64,000 nucleotides of DNA, taken from NCBI GenBank assembly GCA_045632525.1, contig JAZQWV010000031.1:1-64000 (forward strand). The letters run 5' to 3'. Below are positions 16,140 to 25,945 of the stretch, in pieces; position 1 is the first letter of the stretch; each line of letters begins with the position of its first letter. The translations under genes were made by a program, and so were the position numbers. The notes under the pieces were generated by a model. The model was not told the DNA's origin, made no database searches, and saw only the letters and a program-made list of their open reading frames with translations. Origin of the DNA: Fimenecus sp045632525 (lineage in GTDB: Bacteria; Bacillota; Clostridia; Oscillospirales; Acutalibacteraceae).

Positions 16140-17735
16140 TTATGTTTCGTCCGACAACACCATCTCGGCACATTTAACGCCGTCAACAGCAGCAGAGACA
16201 ATTCCTCCTGCATATCCTGCGCCCTCACCACAAGGGTAAAGTCCACGCACATTGGTCTGATAAAACTCGTCGCGAATAATTCTCACAGGTGATGAGCTTC
16301 TAGTTTCTGGCGCTGTGAGTACTGCCTCATCCATTGCAAAACCTTTGAGTTTTTTATCCCATTCTGTCAAAGCGTGACGCATATTGTTAACAACTTTTTC
16401 AGGCAACAATGTGCCTATATCACTCATTGTAACACCCGTTGGGAATGATGGTTTAACTGCACCTAATTTTGTGGATTTCTGTCCTTTTAAGAAATCGCCA
16501 ACCAAAGTTGCAGGGGCTGTGTAATCCCCACCACCCATATTGAATGCTTTTTCTTCAATTTCTCTTTGAAGCTCAAATCCTGAAAGCACATGCTCGCTTG
16601 GAAAATCTTCAGGATTAACCCCAACCAAAATTGCAGAGTTTGCATTTTCTTTATCTCGGGCAAACTCACTCATTCCGTTTGTTACAACTCCACCTTTTTG
16701 AGATGATGCACAAACAACTGTGCCGCCTGGACACATACAGAATGTATAAGCCCCCCTACCGTGCGGTGGATGACAAGCAAGTTTATAATCAGCCGCAGGA
16801 AGTTTGGGATGATTTTTAAACTCACCGAATTGAACTGAATTTATCATTTCTTGTGGATGTTCAATTCGAGCACCGATTGAAAACGGTTTTTGCATCATAG
16901 TTATACCCTTGTTATAGAGCATTTCAATTGTATCTCTTGCAGAGTGACCAATTGAGAGAATAAGAGCATCAGTTTCAATATCAGTTTCTTTGCCATTTTT
17001 ATCAGTTACGGTTATTCCGTGAATGAAATTATTTGCAACGATAATATTTGTAAGTTGTGTTTCAAAAAGCACCTGACCGCCAAGAGAGATTATCTCTTCA
17101 CGGATATTTTTAACAGTTGTTTTGAGTTTATCTGTGCCGATATGTGGTTTTGCATTGACCAAAATATCTTCGGGTGCACCGTGGCTTACAAACTCTTCAA
17201 AAACGAAACGGCAACGGCTGTCTTTAATACCCGTTGTGAGTTTTCCGTCAGAGAATGTGCCTGCGCCACCCTCACCATATTGTATATTTGATTTTTCGTC
17301 TAAAATTCGATTAGTCCAGAAATTATTTACATCGTTTGTACGAGAATCGACATCACGGCCACGCTCAATAATTATGGGTTTGTGTCCACTTCGAGCAAGA
17401 ATAAGACCTGCAAACATACCCGCAGGGCCAAAGCCTGCAATAACTGGTGGCAATGTACTTTTTCTGTTTGACTGCGGAATTTTATATGAATATTTTTCGC
17501 ACTTTATGACTTTTGTGTTATTGATATTTGTAAGAATTTTATCTTCATCACCATCAATTGTCACATCTGCTGTATAAACAAAATGCACGCTATCTTTTCG
17601 GCAATCTATACTTCTTTTGAATATTTCTGTTTTTAAAATTCTATTTTTATTTATTTTAAGGGTCTTGGCAACGGCATTTTCAATGTCAGAAAATTCGCTA
17701 TCAAGACTAAGTTTAATTTCACTGATTCTGAGCAT
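16140..17735 (-). CDS. FAD-dependent oxidoreductase (COG2509 type)
   Basis: 531-aa flavoprotein of an uncharacterised dehydrogenase family common in Firmicutes and Bacteroidetes. An N-terminal domain of about 90 residues precedes the dinucleotide-binding motif (AGFGPAGMFAGLILAR). A second conserved motif, YGEGGAGTFSDGKL, is typical of this family, and the C-terminal CGEGAGYAGGIVSAAVDG closes the FAD site. It overlaps the upstream flavoprotein gene by 17 nt, so the two are co-translated. The substrate is unknown. Confidence 0.88.
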   Translation of the reverse strand: MLRISEIKLSLDSEFSDIENAVAKTLKINKNRILKTEIFKRSIDCRKDSVHFVYTADVTIDGDEDKILTNINNTKVIKCEKYSYKIPQSNRKSTLPPVIAGFGPAGMFAGLILARSGHKPIIIERGRDVDSRTNDVNNFWTNRILDEKSNIQYGEGGAGTFSDGKLTTGIKDSRCRFVFEEFVSHGAPEDILVNAKPHIGTDKLKTTVKNIREEIISLGGQVLFETQLTNIIVANNFIHGITVTDKNGKETDIETDALILSIGHSARDTIEMLYNKGITMMQKPFSIGARIEHPQEMINSVQFGEFKNHPKLPAADYKLACHPPHGRGAYTFCMCPGGTVVCASSQKGGVVTNGMSEFARDKENANSAILVGVNPEDFPSEHVLSGFELQREIEEKAFNMGGGDYTAPATLVGDFLKGQKSTKLGAVKPSFPTGVTMSDIGTLLPEKVVNNMRHALTEWDKKLKGFAMDEAVLTAPETRSSSPVRIIRDEFYQTNVRGLYPCGEGAGYAGGIVSAAVDGVKCAEMVLSDET

Positions 17736-18966
17736 TGTTTATCCTTTCACCAATTGTTTTGCCAACAAGACGACCACTTGACCACGCCCATTGTAAGTTA
17801 TAGCCACCACAGTCACCGTCAACATTAAAGATTTCGCCACAACAGAATAAATTCTTAACAAATCTTGATTCCATTGTTTCATCATTGAATTCTTTACAGT
17901 CAACGCCACCTGCTGTAACCTGAGCATAATCAAAGCTTCTTGAATTTTTAATCTTAATTTCCCATTTTTTAATGATTTTTGCAATTCTTGTAAGCTCGTC
18001 ATCTGTAAGAGTATTCACTCTTTTGTTAACCGCAACCTGACATTCTTTAAGCAAAGTAATACAAAGTTGTTTGTTCATAATTCCGCTTAAAAGATTTTCA
18101 CAAAGTCCTGTGTCAACATTGCGACGAGAAATGAGATATTCCCAAATCTGTTCTTTTGAAAAATCTGGTGTCACATCAAGATTTATTTTAATATCATTTG
18201 ACGGTGAAACAGACACAAAACGAGAAAGTTGCATAATTGGAATACCAGATAATCCATAGTCTGTAAACTGAACTTCGCCATAGTTTTCAAGTTCTTTTTT
18301 ACCGTCAATTACCAAATCCATTTTGCAGATTGAACGCACACCTTTAAGCGCTTTTGTGAATTCTTCGCAGTTAAGTGATACTAACGCTGGCGCAGGTGAA
18401 ATAATTGAATGACCAAACATTTTGAGCATATCATATCCGTCACCATCCGTGCCATGCACTTTTGCCGCCTTGCCACCACAAGCAACAACCACAAAATCAA
18501 ATCTGTCACGATTATTTATAACGATTTTTTTAGTTACACCAGTATCAATTGTTTTGAGGTGCACCGCTCTGTAATCGCAAATTGTTTTAACACCGAGTCT
18601 TTCACATTCAAAACGCAAAGCATCTAAAACCGACGCTGCCTGATTTGACAATGGGTAAACTCTACCCTCGTCTTCTTCTCTTGTGTAAAGACCTAATTCA
18701 TTGAAAAATTCAATATTCTTTTCAGGTGTATATTCTCTCAAAGCAAACTGTGAGAAATCCTTATCACCACGAAAACCCTGCTCAGCTGAATTCATATTTG
18801 TAAGATTACATCTTCCGTTACCTGTTACAAGAATTTTTTTACCCACTCTTGGCAGTTTTTCAAGAATTGTAATTTCAACTTGGCTTTTATCTTTCACATT
18901 ATGTAAAAGCTCAATAGCACAGGCAAGTCCTGACGCGCCACCGCCTATTATTGCTATCTTTGTCAC
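17719..18966 (-). CDS. HI0933/BaiN-like flavoprotein
   Basis: 415-aa flavoprotein of the family annotated as aminoacetone oxidase or BaiN/RdsA. The Rossmann motif IIGGGASGLACAIEL opens the protein, VGKKILVTGNGRCNLTN follows, and CGEIFNVDGDCGGYNLQWAWSSG near the end completes FAD binding. It starts 3 nt after the DtxR-like gene. True substrates in this family are uncertain; in gut Clostridia some members reduce bile acid intermediates, but that cannot be inferred here. Confidence 0.9.
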   Translation of the reverse strand: MTKIAIIGGGASGLACAIELLHNVKDKSQVEITILEKLPRVGKKILVTGNGRCNLTNMNSAEQGFRGDKDFSQFALREYTPEKNIEFFNELGLYTREEDEGRVYPLSNQAASVLDALRFECERLGVKTICDYRAVHLKTIDTGVTKKIVINNRDRFDFVVVACGGKAAKVHGTDGDGYDMLKMFGHSIISPAPALVSLNCEEFTKALKGVRSICKMDLVIDGKKELENYGEVQFTDYGLSGIPIMQLSRFVSVSPSNDIKINLDVTPDFSKEQIWEYLISRRNVDTGLCENLLSGIMNKQLCITLLKECQVAVNKRVNTLTDDELTRIAKIIKKWEIKIKNSRSFDYAQVTAGGVDCKEFNDETMESRFVKNLFCCGEIFNVDGDCGGYNLQWAWSSGRLVGKTIGERINNAQNQ

Positions 18967-18969
18967 GGC

Positions 18970-19356
18970 TTACCCCTGCCTTTCAAGATATTCATAAAGT
19001 TTATCAATTGTTACAGAACTCATAACATGTTCCATTTTGCAAGCATCATTTTCTGCGTTTTCTTCGTCAACACCCAAAGTATCAACTAAAAATTGCTTTA
19101 TGAGCTTGTGACGACGAAGAACATTTGCAGCATAACTTTCACCCATTGGTGTAATTTTAATGCTTCCATAAGTCTCGTGCTCTAAAAAGCCATTCTGAGT
19201 GAGAGTATTTACTGCTCTGTTTACACTTGGCTTTGAAACGCCCAAATGCTCTGCAATATCTGTTACGCGCACATTCTCAATCTTTGTTGACAACACAAAA
19301 ACTGCTTCGAGATAATCTTCAAGAGAAGATGTCATATTTTCAAAATTATATTTCAT
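18970..19356 (-). CDS. DtxR/MntR-family metalloregulator
   Basis: 128-aa metal-dependent repressor with an N-terminal winged helix (SLEDYLEAVFVL, then VTDIAEHLGVSKPSVNRAVNTL) and a short dimerisation domain, lacking the SH3-like C-terminal domain, as in MntR. Metal-site residues include the Asp and Glu of EDYLE, a His in RRHKL and the CKMEH segment. The Cys at the MntR Glu99 position matches DtxR rather than MntR, so metal choice (Mn or Fe) is unclear. It is second in an operon XRE-DtxR-flavoprotein-flavoprotein, with 12-nt and 3-nt gaps. Confidence 0.9.
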   Translation of the reverse strand: MKYNFENMTSSLEDYLEAVFVLSTKIENVRVTDIAEHLGVSKPSVNRAVNTLTQNGFLEHETYGSIKITPMGESYAANVLRRHKLIKQFLVDTLGVDEENAENDACKMEHVMSSVTIDKLYEYLERQG

Positions 19357-19368
19357 AACAATTTTTCC

Positions 19369-19737
19369 TTATATAGACTTTCTGTTTGTTTTTGCTCTCG
19401 CGAAATCAAAGATTTCTTTTTTAGCGTCATCATTTGAAAGTCTTAAGTTTATGATTAAATCTGTCTCTTCTTTTGAGAGTTGAGCCATATAACGAGCCTC
19501 AGGTTGAGAGTCAACAAACTCATCGTCATAGACATATTTTGTGAGAATTTTTTCAACAAATTTGTCAACCGAAATATGATAAAACTCACTGAGTTTCACC
19601 AAAGTATCAATATCTGGTGAGCGTCTGCCAGTTTCATATCCACAATAAGCAGAACGGCTTATGCCCAGCACATCTGCAACTTGTTGCTGTGTGAGTCCAT
19701 TCTGGTTTCTTATAATTTTAAGTTGTCTAAGTTTCAT
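19369..19737 (-). CDS. XRE-family transcriptional regulator
   Basis: 122-aa protein with an N-terminal helix-turn-helix (GLTQQQVADVLGISRSAYCGYETGRRSPD) and a helical C-terminal part of about 55 residues with no recognised ligand domain. The GTG of the longer frame lies within the ribosome site AAGAGGTG, so the ATG at 19737 is taken as the start. It leads the metalloregulator/flavoprotein operon and is divergent from an alpha/beta hydrolase. Confidence 0.88.
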   Translation of the reverse strand: MKLRQLKIIRNQNGLTQQQVADVLGISRSAYCGYETGRRSPDIDTLVKLSEFYHISVDKFVEKILTKYVYDDEFVDSQPEARYMAQLSKEETDLIINLRLSNDDAKKEIFDFARAKTNRKSI

Positions 19738-19830
19738 TTGAGACACCTCTTAAGTTAGTGAATATATTTTGTTTATTTTATCATACATTTGTCGCAAAAA
19801 CAACACAAATGTGACGCTTTGAGCTGAATA

Positions 19831-19859
19831 TTTACAAATTAGACAAAATATGATAAAAT
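19831..19859 (+). promoter_or_regulatory. Promoter of the alpha/beta hydrolase gene
   Basis: TTTACA (19831-19836) and TAAAAT (19854-19859) are separated by 17 nt, followed by the AGGAGGG ribosome site of the gene at 19886. Confidence 0.7.
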
Positions 19860-19885
19860 AGATTTAAATTATTAGGAGGGATATT

Positions 19886-20926
19886 ATGCTTTACATTTTG
19901 TTGGGAATACTCGCAGTTGTTGCAATTCTCATTATTTTAGCCACAAAATTGCTTGATGCAGCAGGGCTTAATAAAAGATGTGAGGGTAACGAAAACCTTA
20001 AATATTTAAAAGCAAAAAACTTTGATAATCTTAACGCTCATCCAATCAGTTTTAAGTCTGATGAAGGTCAGACTCTCAACGGATTTCTTTATAGTGGCGC
20101 AAAGATTGACAAATATAAAGCACTTATCGTCTTTTCACACGGAATGGGCGCAGGACATTTGGCTTATACCACAGAAATCAATTATTTCGCACAAAAAGGT
20201 TATCTTGTATTGGCTTATGACAACACAGGTACTTGCGAATCAGAGGGTAAAAAACTCAAGGGGTTTGCGCAAGGTGTTATTGATTTAAAACACGCAATTA
20301 AGTATGTATCAACCCGTGACGACCTTAAGGAATTACCTCTTTTACTTTTAGGACACTCTTGGGGTGGATATAGCGTATGCAATGTATCTGCTTTGTCCCC
20401 CGATGTTGAAATTAAAGGCATTGTAGCATTCTCGCCATTCCATTCTCTTAACAGATTGCTCTCGGATATGGTGAAAATGAAAACAAAGGCAAATATTCGA
20501 TTTATGGCACCATTTCTTGATATTGTGAACCTTTTAAAATTTGGCAAAGTTGGTATTCTTCGCTCTTGCGAAACCATTGGAAGCAACCAGATTCCTACCC
20601 TTGTTATGCACGGTGGCAACGATATGACTGTAAATGTGAAAAACAGTCCTGTTGGAATGAAGCAAAGAATCGCAGAAAACCAAAATGCAAGAACAGTTCT
20701 TTATGAAAGTAAATATCACAATGTTTATCTTGCAAAGGATGCAGAGCAATATCTCAACGATATTTTTGCACGAGTTGGTTCATTGCCCGAAAACAGTCAG
20801 GAAGCTTATGAAATTTATCAGTCAATCGACTATGCACTCATCACAAAAGAAGATTTGACAGTTATGGACACAGCAAACTCATTCTTTGAAGAATGCATTA
20901 TGAAAAGAGATTTTCTTGCAGAATAG
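19886..20926 (+). CDS. Membrane-anchored alpha/beta hydrolase
   Basis: 346-aa serine hydrolase with one N-terminal membrane span (residues about 2-20). The fold markers are an oxyanion-region SHGMGAGHLAY, the nucleophile elbow GHSWGG, and a late HGGNDMTV aspartate region followed by a YHNVY histidine. This places it with lysophospholipase/acylglycerol-lipase-like enzymes, but the substrate cannot be read from sequence. The GDSL-type hydrolase gene follows 23 nt later, probably on the same transcript. Confidence 0.88.
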   Translation: MLYILLGILAVVAILIILATKLLDAAGLNKRCEGNENLKYLKAKNFDNLNAHPISFKSDEGQTLNGFLYSGAKIDKYKALIVFSHGMGAGHLAYTTEINYFAQKGYLVLAYDNTGTCESEGKKLKGFAQGVIDLKHAIKYVSTRDDLKELPLLLLGHSWGGYSVCNVSALSPDVEIKGIVAFSPFHSLNRLLSDMVKMKTKANIRFMAPFLDIVNLLKFGKVGILRSCETIGSNQIPTLVMHGGNDMTVNVKNSPVGMKQRIAENQNARTVLYESKYHNVYLAKDAEQYLNDIFARVGSLPENSQEAYEIYQSIDYALITKEDLTVMDTANSFFEECIMKRDFLAE

Positions 20927-20949
20927 ACTAGCAGAATCAAGGTGTTTTT

Positions 20950-21609
20950 ATGTTGTTTAAAAAGGAAAAAAACTTCTCAATGCGTACTGTGTATAATCAC
21001 GAAATGGCTACTAAAAAAAGCAATTATACACTATTAAATCAAAAATATGCATTAAAAAATCAGACTGTACTTTTAGGCGACTCAATTACTGATTTTTTTA
21101 ACTATTATGAGTTATTCTACGATTTCTGTAAATCAAGCGGCCAGGCAGTTTATAACCGCGGTATTAGCGGGGATACAAGTGATCGACTTTTAGAAAGACT
21201 TAATGACAATGTGCTCTCTATTGAGCCTAAAAACATTGTTCTTCTTATTGGCACAAACGATATTAGCCGTGGTCTTCCACTTTCAGTTTCAGTGCAAAAT
21301 CTTGAAAAAATCATAACTGATAGCAAGAAGACTTGTCCTTATGTTAATTTTATTGTTGAAGCAGTTTATCCTATAAATGAACCTATGCGATTTAGAAGCG
21401 ACAAACGTAGCAATCAGAAAATTAATGAAATGAACAATGAGTTCATCAAAATCTGTAAGAAATATAATTGTGTATGGCTTGACCTTCGCGACAAACTAAG
21501 TGATGAACAAGGAGAATTAAAAAAGGACTTCACTTTTGATGGACTTCATATTAATGCAAAAGCGTACGAGATTATTGCAGAAAATGTTATTCCATTGTTG
21601 GTAAAATAA
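20950..21609 (+). CDS. SGNH/GDSL-family esterase
   Basis: 219-aa hydrolase with the four SGNH blocks: GDSITD (Ser), GISGDTSDRLLER (Gly), IGTNDI (Asn) and DGLHIN (Asp and His). It has no signal peptide, so it should be cytoplasmic. Relatives deacetylate sugars or cleave lysophospholipids and short esters; a sugar acetyl esterase would suit the glycan-degrading character of the region, but this is only an inference. A terminator follows directly. Confidence 0.9.
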   Translation: MLFKKEKNFSMRTVYNHEMATKKSNYTLLNQKYALKNQTVLLGDSITDFFNYYELFYDFCKSSGQAVYNRGISGDTSDRLLERLNDNVLSIEPKNIVLLIGTNDISRGLPLSVSVQNLEKIITDSKKTCPYVNFIVEAVYPINEPMRFRSDKRSNQKINEMNNEFIKICKKYNCVWLDLRDKLSDEQGELKKDFTFDGLHINAKAYEIIAENVIPLLVK

Positions 21610-21612
21610 ATT

Positions 21613-21635
21613 AAAGTCGGTAGAAATACCGACTT
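21613..21635. terminator. Terminator after the SGNH hydrolase
   Basis: AAAGTCGGTA/TACCGACTTT stem around GAAA, followed by a T run, between convergent genes. Confidence 0.92.
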
Positions 21636-21641
21636 TTTTTG

Positions 21642-22937
21642 CTATTTTAAATCATCTGTTGCGGGGTTGTCGATTAATTGTCCTTTTTCTGTAAACCTTG
21701 AGCCGTGGCAGGGGCAATCCCAAGTGCGCTCAGCACTATTCCATTTGAGAGCACAACCCAAATGTGGACAACGCTTGGTTGACGGTGCAATAAGCCCTAA
21801 AACTGACTCGCCAATATTGAGTGGTAATTGTGGTGTTAGCATACTTCTTTGTGGTGAAAAAAGGTCGGCATAATCATTTTTCTTTCCGCTGATTATGTCA
21901 CTTAAAATTTCTGACGCCACCATTGAGGTTGTCATTCCCCATTTGTTAAAACCAGTTGCCACATAAATATTCGGTGTATTTTTTGAGTATTCACCGATAT
22001 AAGCAACACTATCAAGTGTCATACAATCCTGAGTTGCCCAATGATATTTTTCGTGATTTTCAGGATAATAAATCTTTGCAAAGCGACGCAATTCGTTATA
22101 ACTTCCACCCTGTTTGCCTGTGCGGTGGTCACCACCACCAATTAAGAGTAAATCCCCTGCGTTACGAAAAGACATTCCTGTTTTGGCTTCATCAACATAC
22201 ATTCCACCAAGATTATTATTTCTGTCGATTGCAATTACATAAGACCTGTTTTGATACATTTTAACAAAATATGCGCCATGCTTATTCATAAAAGGGAAAT
22301 GTGTTGCGACAATAAAAATTTCGGCTTTAATATTACCCCTGTTTGTTATTGCAACATTATCACGAATTTCAATAACCTTTGTATTTTCATAGATATTTAA
22401 ATCTTTGACAATGTGAGAAACAAATTTCAAAGGGTTAAACTGTGCCTGATTTTTGAAACGGATTGCACCCGCTATTCCGATTGGCACGGGTAGTTTGTAT
22501 TCAATTTGTGTTTTATAACCGATATTCTGTAATGCTATTAACTCTTTTTCAACTTTTTTATAGTTGTCAACACAATAAACTATATTGTCTTTTTCTTCAA
22601 AATCACACTCAATATCTTTACAGAGTTTTGCATATTTTTTTACGGCATTTTCATTGGCTTGAAGATATTTCTGTGCATTTTCAACGCCAAACTTTTTTGT
22701 GATTTTATCATATATAAACCCGTGTTGAGATGTGATTTTTGCCGTTGTGTTTTTGGTAATACCACTACAAATTTTATCGGCTTCAACCAAAATGCAGTCT
22801 ATTCCCCTATTTTTCAATTCATAAGCACAAAGAATTCCAGCGAGACCACCACCAATTATTAAAACATCGGTTTTTATATCCCCTTGCAAAGTGTCAAATG
22901 ATGAAATATCAGATGTTGCAGACCATAATGATAACAT
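21642..22937 (-). CDS. FAD oxidoreductase with C-terminal Rieske domain
   Basis: 431-aa two-domain protein: a DAO-type FAD domain (LIIGGGLAGILCAYELK at about residues 26-42; VATGFNKWGMTTSMVAS near the end) joined to a Rieske [2Fe-2S] domain (CPHLGCALKW...CPCHGSRF), with two Cys and two His ligands. Such fusions are widespread in Firmicutes and poorly characterised; they probably pass electrons from an amine or amino acid oxidation to the cluster. The start codon lies directly behind a strong hairpin and T run, and the only ribosome-site-like sequence (GGGTGA) is inside that hairpin. Confidence 0.9.
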   Translation of the reverse strand: MLSLWSATSDISSFDTLQGDIKTDVLIIGGGLAGILCAYELKNRGIDCILVEADKICSGITKNTTAKITSQHGFIYDKITKKFGVENAQKYLQANENAVKKYAKLCKDIECDFEEKDNIVYCVDNYKKVEKELIALQNIGYKTQIEYKLPVPIGIAGAIRFKNQAQFNPLKFVSHIVKDLNIYENTKVIEIRDNVAITNRGNIKAEIFIVATHFPFMNKHGAYFVKMYQNRSYVIAIDRNNNLGGMYVDEAKTGMSFRNAGDLLLIGGGDHRTGKQGGSYNELRRFAKIYYPENHEKYHWATQDCMTLDSVAYIGEYSKNTPNIYVATGFNKWGMTTSMVASEILSDIISGKKNDYADLFSPQRSMLTPQLPLNIGESVLGLIAPSTKRCPHLGCALKWNSAERTWDCPCHGSRFTEKGQLIDNPATDDLK

Positions 22938-22944
22938 AAAAAAT

Positions 22945-22987
22945 CACCCGTTATATCTTTACCAATTTTTTGGAAGATAAACGGGTG
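22945..22987 (-). terminator. Hairpin between the GH38 gene and the FAD-Rieske gene
   Basis: CACCCGTTTATCTT and AAGATATAACGGGTG pair on the minus strand with an inner CCAA/TTGG extension, followed by TTTTTT that abuts the ATG of the next gene (22937). It looks like the terminator of the mannosidase transcript, but its right arm contains the ribosome-site-like GGGTGA of the downstream gene. Confidence 0.75.
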
Positions 22988-22996
22988 TTTTTAAAT

Positions 22997-25930
22997 TTAA
23001 GTTTCAATGCCTATGGTTACTATCTCAAATGGTTTGTATTCGATTGTGTCGGTTTCATCGATTACATCTTCAAGGAAGTTGAGAAGCTTAACCTTGCCAC
23101 CGAGTTCAATCTTACCACGACGACCATTCTGCTCTGAAAGACGAATTACAATCATTTTGCCGTTTTCACTCATTTTCATTGCTTGCATATAAAGTTCACC
23201 GAATGAATTTTCGCAAGTCAAATCAGCTTTTGTGAGTGGAATATTATATTCATAGGCAATATTATTGATTTCTGCTTTCACAAAGTCGTCACCGTGTGGA
23301 TAAATCATATAAGCGAATTCATGATGACCGATATCACTTGTCACATCAGGACGGATTGTTGCACGAAGAAGACTTAAACTCATTGAGTTTTCTAAAAGTC
23401 CCACACCATATTTCGAATCGTTAATAAGAGCAATACCACCATCGGTTTCTGCCATATCAACCCACTTGTGATGGCAAACTTCAAATCGTGCTTGTTGCCA
23501 AGTTGTATTGCGGTGAGTTTCTCTTTCAACAAAACCTGCGCTAGTGTCACAAATTGCTTTACGGGTGAGTACGTTGCAATCAAACTGTGCCTTTGCAAGC
23601 ACATGTTTTTCGTGCCAGTCAACCACATTTTCAACTTCAATGCCACGGGATTGACGGAAAACTCTTATAATTCTCTTCCAAGTGCTCTTTTCTGTGCCAA
23701 GAATACACTCAAAAGATGCAACCTCTGAATTCTTTTCAATTGTTTTAAGTGGTGAAATAATCTTCACTTCAACTTCGCGGTCTTTATAGTTAGGGAGTAT
23801 ATCCCAAGCGTCATAAACACCTGGATTATCTTTATAGAATTTGAGTTTATTGAACTCACCATTTGTCCATTCACGGTCAAGGTCTTTATCATAAAGACTC
23901 TTTATGCTTCCGTCATAATTAAACTCAATTTCATAGAATGGTGTAACGATTTTTTTGCCGATTTCAACCCATTCACCTGCATAAGTACGCCAAGGAATAT
24001 CACCACAAGACAAAGGGGGAAGATTTGGAATTACCCAATTACCTTGTTTGCCGAAACGCACACTCTTGCCGTTTTCATCTTCAATGAATGTGAGATGAGT
24101 TCTTGGGAAGTTAAGCGAATTAAAATACTTTTCACCTGTACCGATAATTTTATCAAGACGAGCATCAATATCTTCATAATCGTCCATCGCATCACGATAA
24201 ACAGGCGCTATATGGCTACCCGGTAAAATATCATGGAATTGATTTATGAGCAATTTTTTATAGATATCACGAAGCTCTGTATATGGGTATGCCGCGCCCC
24301 TTAAATGACGAAGAGTTGAAATCATTTCTGCTTCACGAAGTTTAAATTCAAGCTTGCGATTATATCTCTTCATCTTTGATTTTGTGGTGAATGTGCCACG
24401 GTGCATTTCGAGATATAATTCGCCGTCCCACTTAGAGAGATTTTCGTTATCTTTGAGATTTTTCTCTAAAAACTCTGTACCACTTATATGCTCGGTTTTT
24501 GGCATAATTGAAAGTTTCGAGAAACGATGCATAATCTCAATCATTTCTTCGGTGCAACCGCTACCGCCGTCACCATAACCAAACATTGACATTGTTTGCC
24601 CGCCAAGATTTTTATCTTGATATGCTTCCCAGTTTTCTTGAATCTGTGAAGGCATATTCCAAGTTATAAAGTGAGTTGGTGGCACGCAAGCATAAACTTC
24701 ACTGCCGTCAATACCTTTCCAGATAAAATTGTTATGTGGAAAACGGTTTGTATCATTCCAAGTTGACATCTTGTTGGACACAAAATAGTCAACACCACTT
24801 TTTTTGAGAATCTGTGGCAAAATCCAAGAATTGCCGAAAACATCGGGCAACCAACAGTTATTAATGGTCTTGCCGAATTTTTCACGGAAATAGTGCTGAC
24901 CATACATACATTGACGGATTAAACTCTCTGCAGTTGGAATATTGCAATCAGGCTCAACATACATAGCACCGACAGGCTCAAATTGTCCCCTTGCAATTTT
25001 GTCTTTTAATTCTTCGAACACATCAGGATAATACTTTTCAAGCATTTCATAAGTGTACGCCTGTGTATGAGTGTATTTGAAATCGGGATATCTATCCATC
25101 AAACGCAACTGAATGAGAATTGTTCTCAAGTTCTTTTGTACTGAGTGAATTCGACGCCAATAATATGCAATATCAAGGTGTGAATGAGCAATCAAAGCCA
25201 CATCACCATTGCCCTTATAGTCGTCATTAGCATAAATCACATCATCAACATATTGCTTTGCTTTTGCAACATCTTCATTCTGCAAATCATCAAAATCAAT
25301 AAGATTAAGTGCATTATTAATTTCACGATTTAAAAATGCTCGGTAATCTTCATTGAAAAGGTCGCTTTTTGCAATATCGAGTAAAAGCTCAAGGTCATAG
25401 ACTAAATCAAGAACTGTGTGGTTGATAGTTGCTAAATATGCACCTTCAAAAATCTGACGACAACCACGAACTGATAATGATTCTGGGTTTCTCTCGTCGT
25501 CGGGTTTTGAACGGTTATAACCTTCCATTTCAAAGTGAAGATAATCACTATCAATATAAGGTGTCAACAAAATTCTGTCACGGTTAGGGTCAACACCACC
25601 AACATATTTACCATTGACTTTAACGATAATTTCAGCGGCAGTTTTAAGTGAAAACCAGAGTTCTTTACCACGAAGTTTTTCAGGGATTACCACGTCTGCA
25701 TCAAAAAATGCTGTGCCATCAGGTGTGAAATACATATCCCCTTTGCGAAGATTACGCCAACCATCAGGATAATAGTCATATTGCATTTCTGACACCTGAC
25801 GAGCGTCACGGACTTTAAGGTTTTCTATCTCAAATTTTTGGTCATATATGTATCTTTTTAACCAACCAAAGCGCAAATCCGTCCATTCTTCAGGACGCAT
25901 ACTTCTTCTAACAACTTTAATATGTGCCAT
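22997..25930 (-). CDS. Alpha-mannosidase, family GH38
   Basis: 977-aa retaining alpha-mannosidase. The catalytic domain is marked by ALIAHSHLDIAYYWR (zinc-binding His and Asp), the nucleophile in CWLPDVFG (D363), the metal-site NQFHDILPGS and a glycine-rich YGDGGSG. A beta-rich C-terminal domain follows. There is no signal peptide, so it probably trims imported mannosides such as N-glycan fragments in the cytoplasm. The ribosome site AAGGGGGA is strong. It follows a NifU-like gene by 15 nt and the phosphohexomutase before that; mannose could then feed into mannose phosphate metabolism. Confidence 0.93.
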   Translation of the reverse strand: MAHIKVVRRSMRPEEWTDLRFGWLKRYIYDQKFEIENLKVRDARQVSEMQYDYYPDGWRNLRKGDMYFTPDGTAFFDADVVIPEKLRGKELWFSLKTAAEIIVKVNGKYVGGVDPNRDRILLTPYIDSDYLHFEMEGYNRSKPDDERNPESLSVRGCRQIFEGAYLATINHTVLDLVYDLELLLDIAKSDLFNEDYRAFLNREINNALNLIDFDDLQNEDVAKAKQYVDDVIYANDDYKGNGDVALIAHSHLDIAYYWRRIHSVQKNLRTILIQLRLMDRYPDFKYTHTQAYTYEMLEKYYPDVFEELKDKIARGQFEPVGAMYVEPDCNIPTAESLIRQCMYGQHYFREKFGKTINNCWLPDVFGNSWILPQILKKSGVDYFVSNKMSTWNDTNRFPHNNFIWKGIDGSEVYACVPPTHFITWNMPSQIQENWEAYQDKNLGGQTMSMFGYGDGGSGCTEEMIEIMHRFSKLSIMPKTEHISGTEFLEKNLKDNENLSKWDGELYLEMHRGTFTTKSKMKRYNRKLEFKLREAEMISTLRHLRGAAYPYTELRDIYKKLLINQFHDILPGSHIAPVYRDAMDDYEDIDARLDKIIGTGEKYFNSLNFPRTHLTFIEDENGKSVRFGKQGNWVIPNLPPLSCGDIPWRTYAGEWVEIGKKIVTPFYEIEFNYDGSIKSLYDKDLDREWTNGEFNKLKFYKDNPGVYDAWDILPNYKDREVEVKIISPLKTIEKNSEVASFECILGTEKSTWKRIIRVFRQSRGIEVENVVDWHEKHVLAKAQFDCNVLTRKAICDTSAGFVERETHRNTTWQQARFEVCHHKWVDMAETDGGIALINDSKYGVGLLENSMSLSLLRATIRPDVTSDIGHHEFAYMIYPHGDDFVKAEINNIAYEYNIPLTKADLTCENSFGELYMQAMKMSENGKMIVIRLSEQNGRRGKIELGGKVKLLNFLEDVIDETDTIEYKPFEIVTIGIET

Positions 25931-25945
25931 TTTCAGCGTCCCCCT

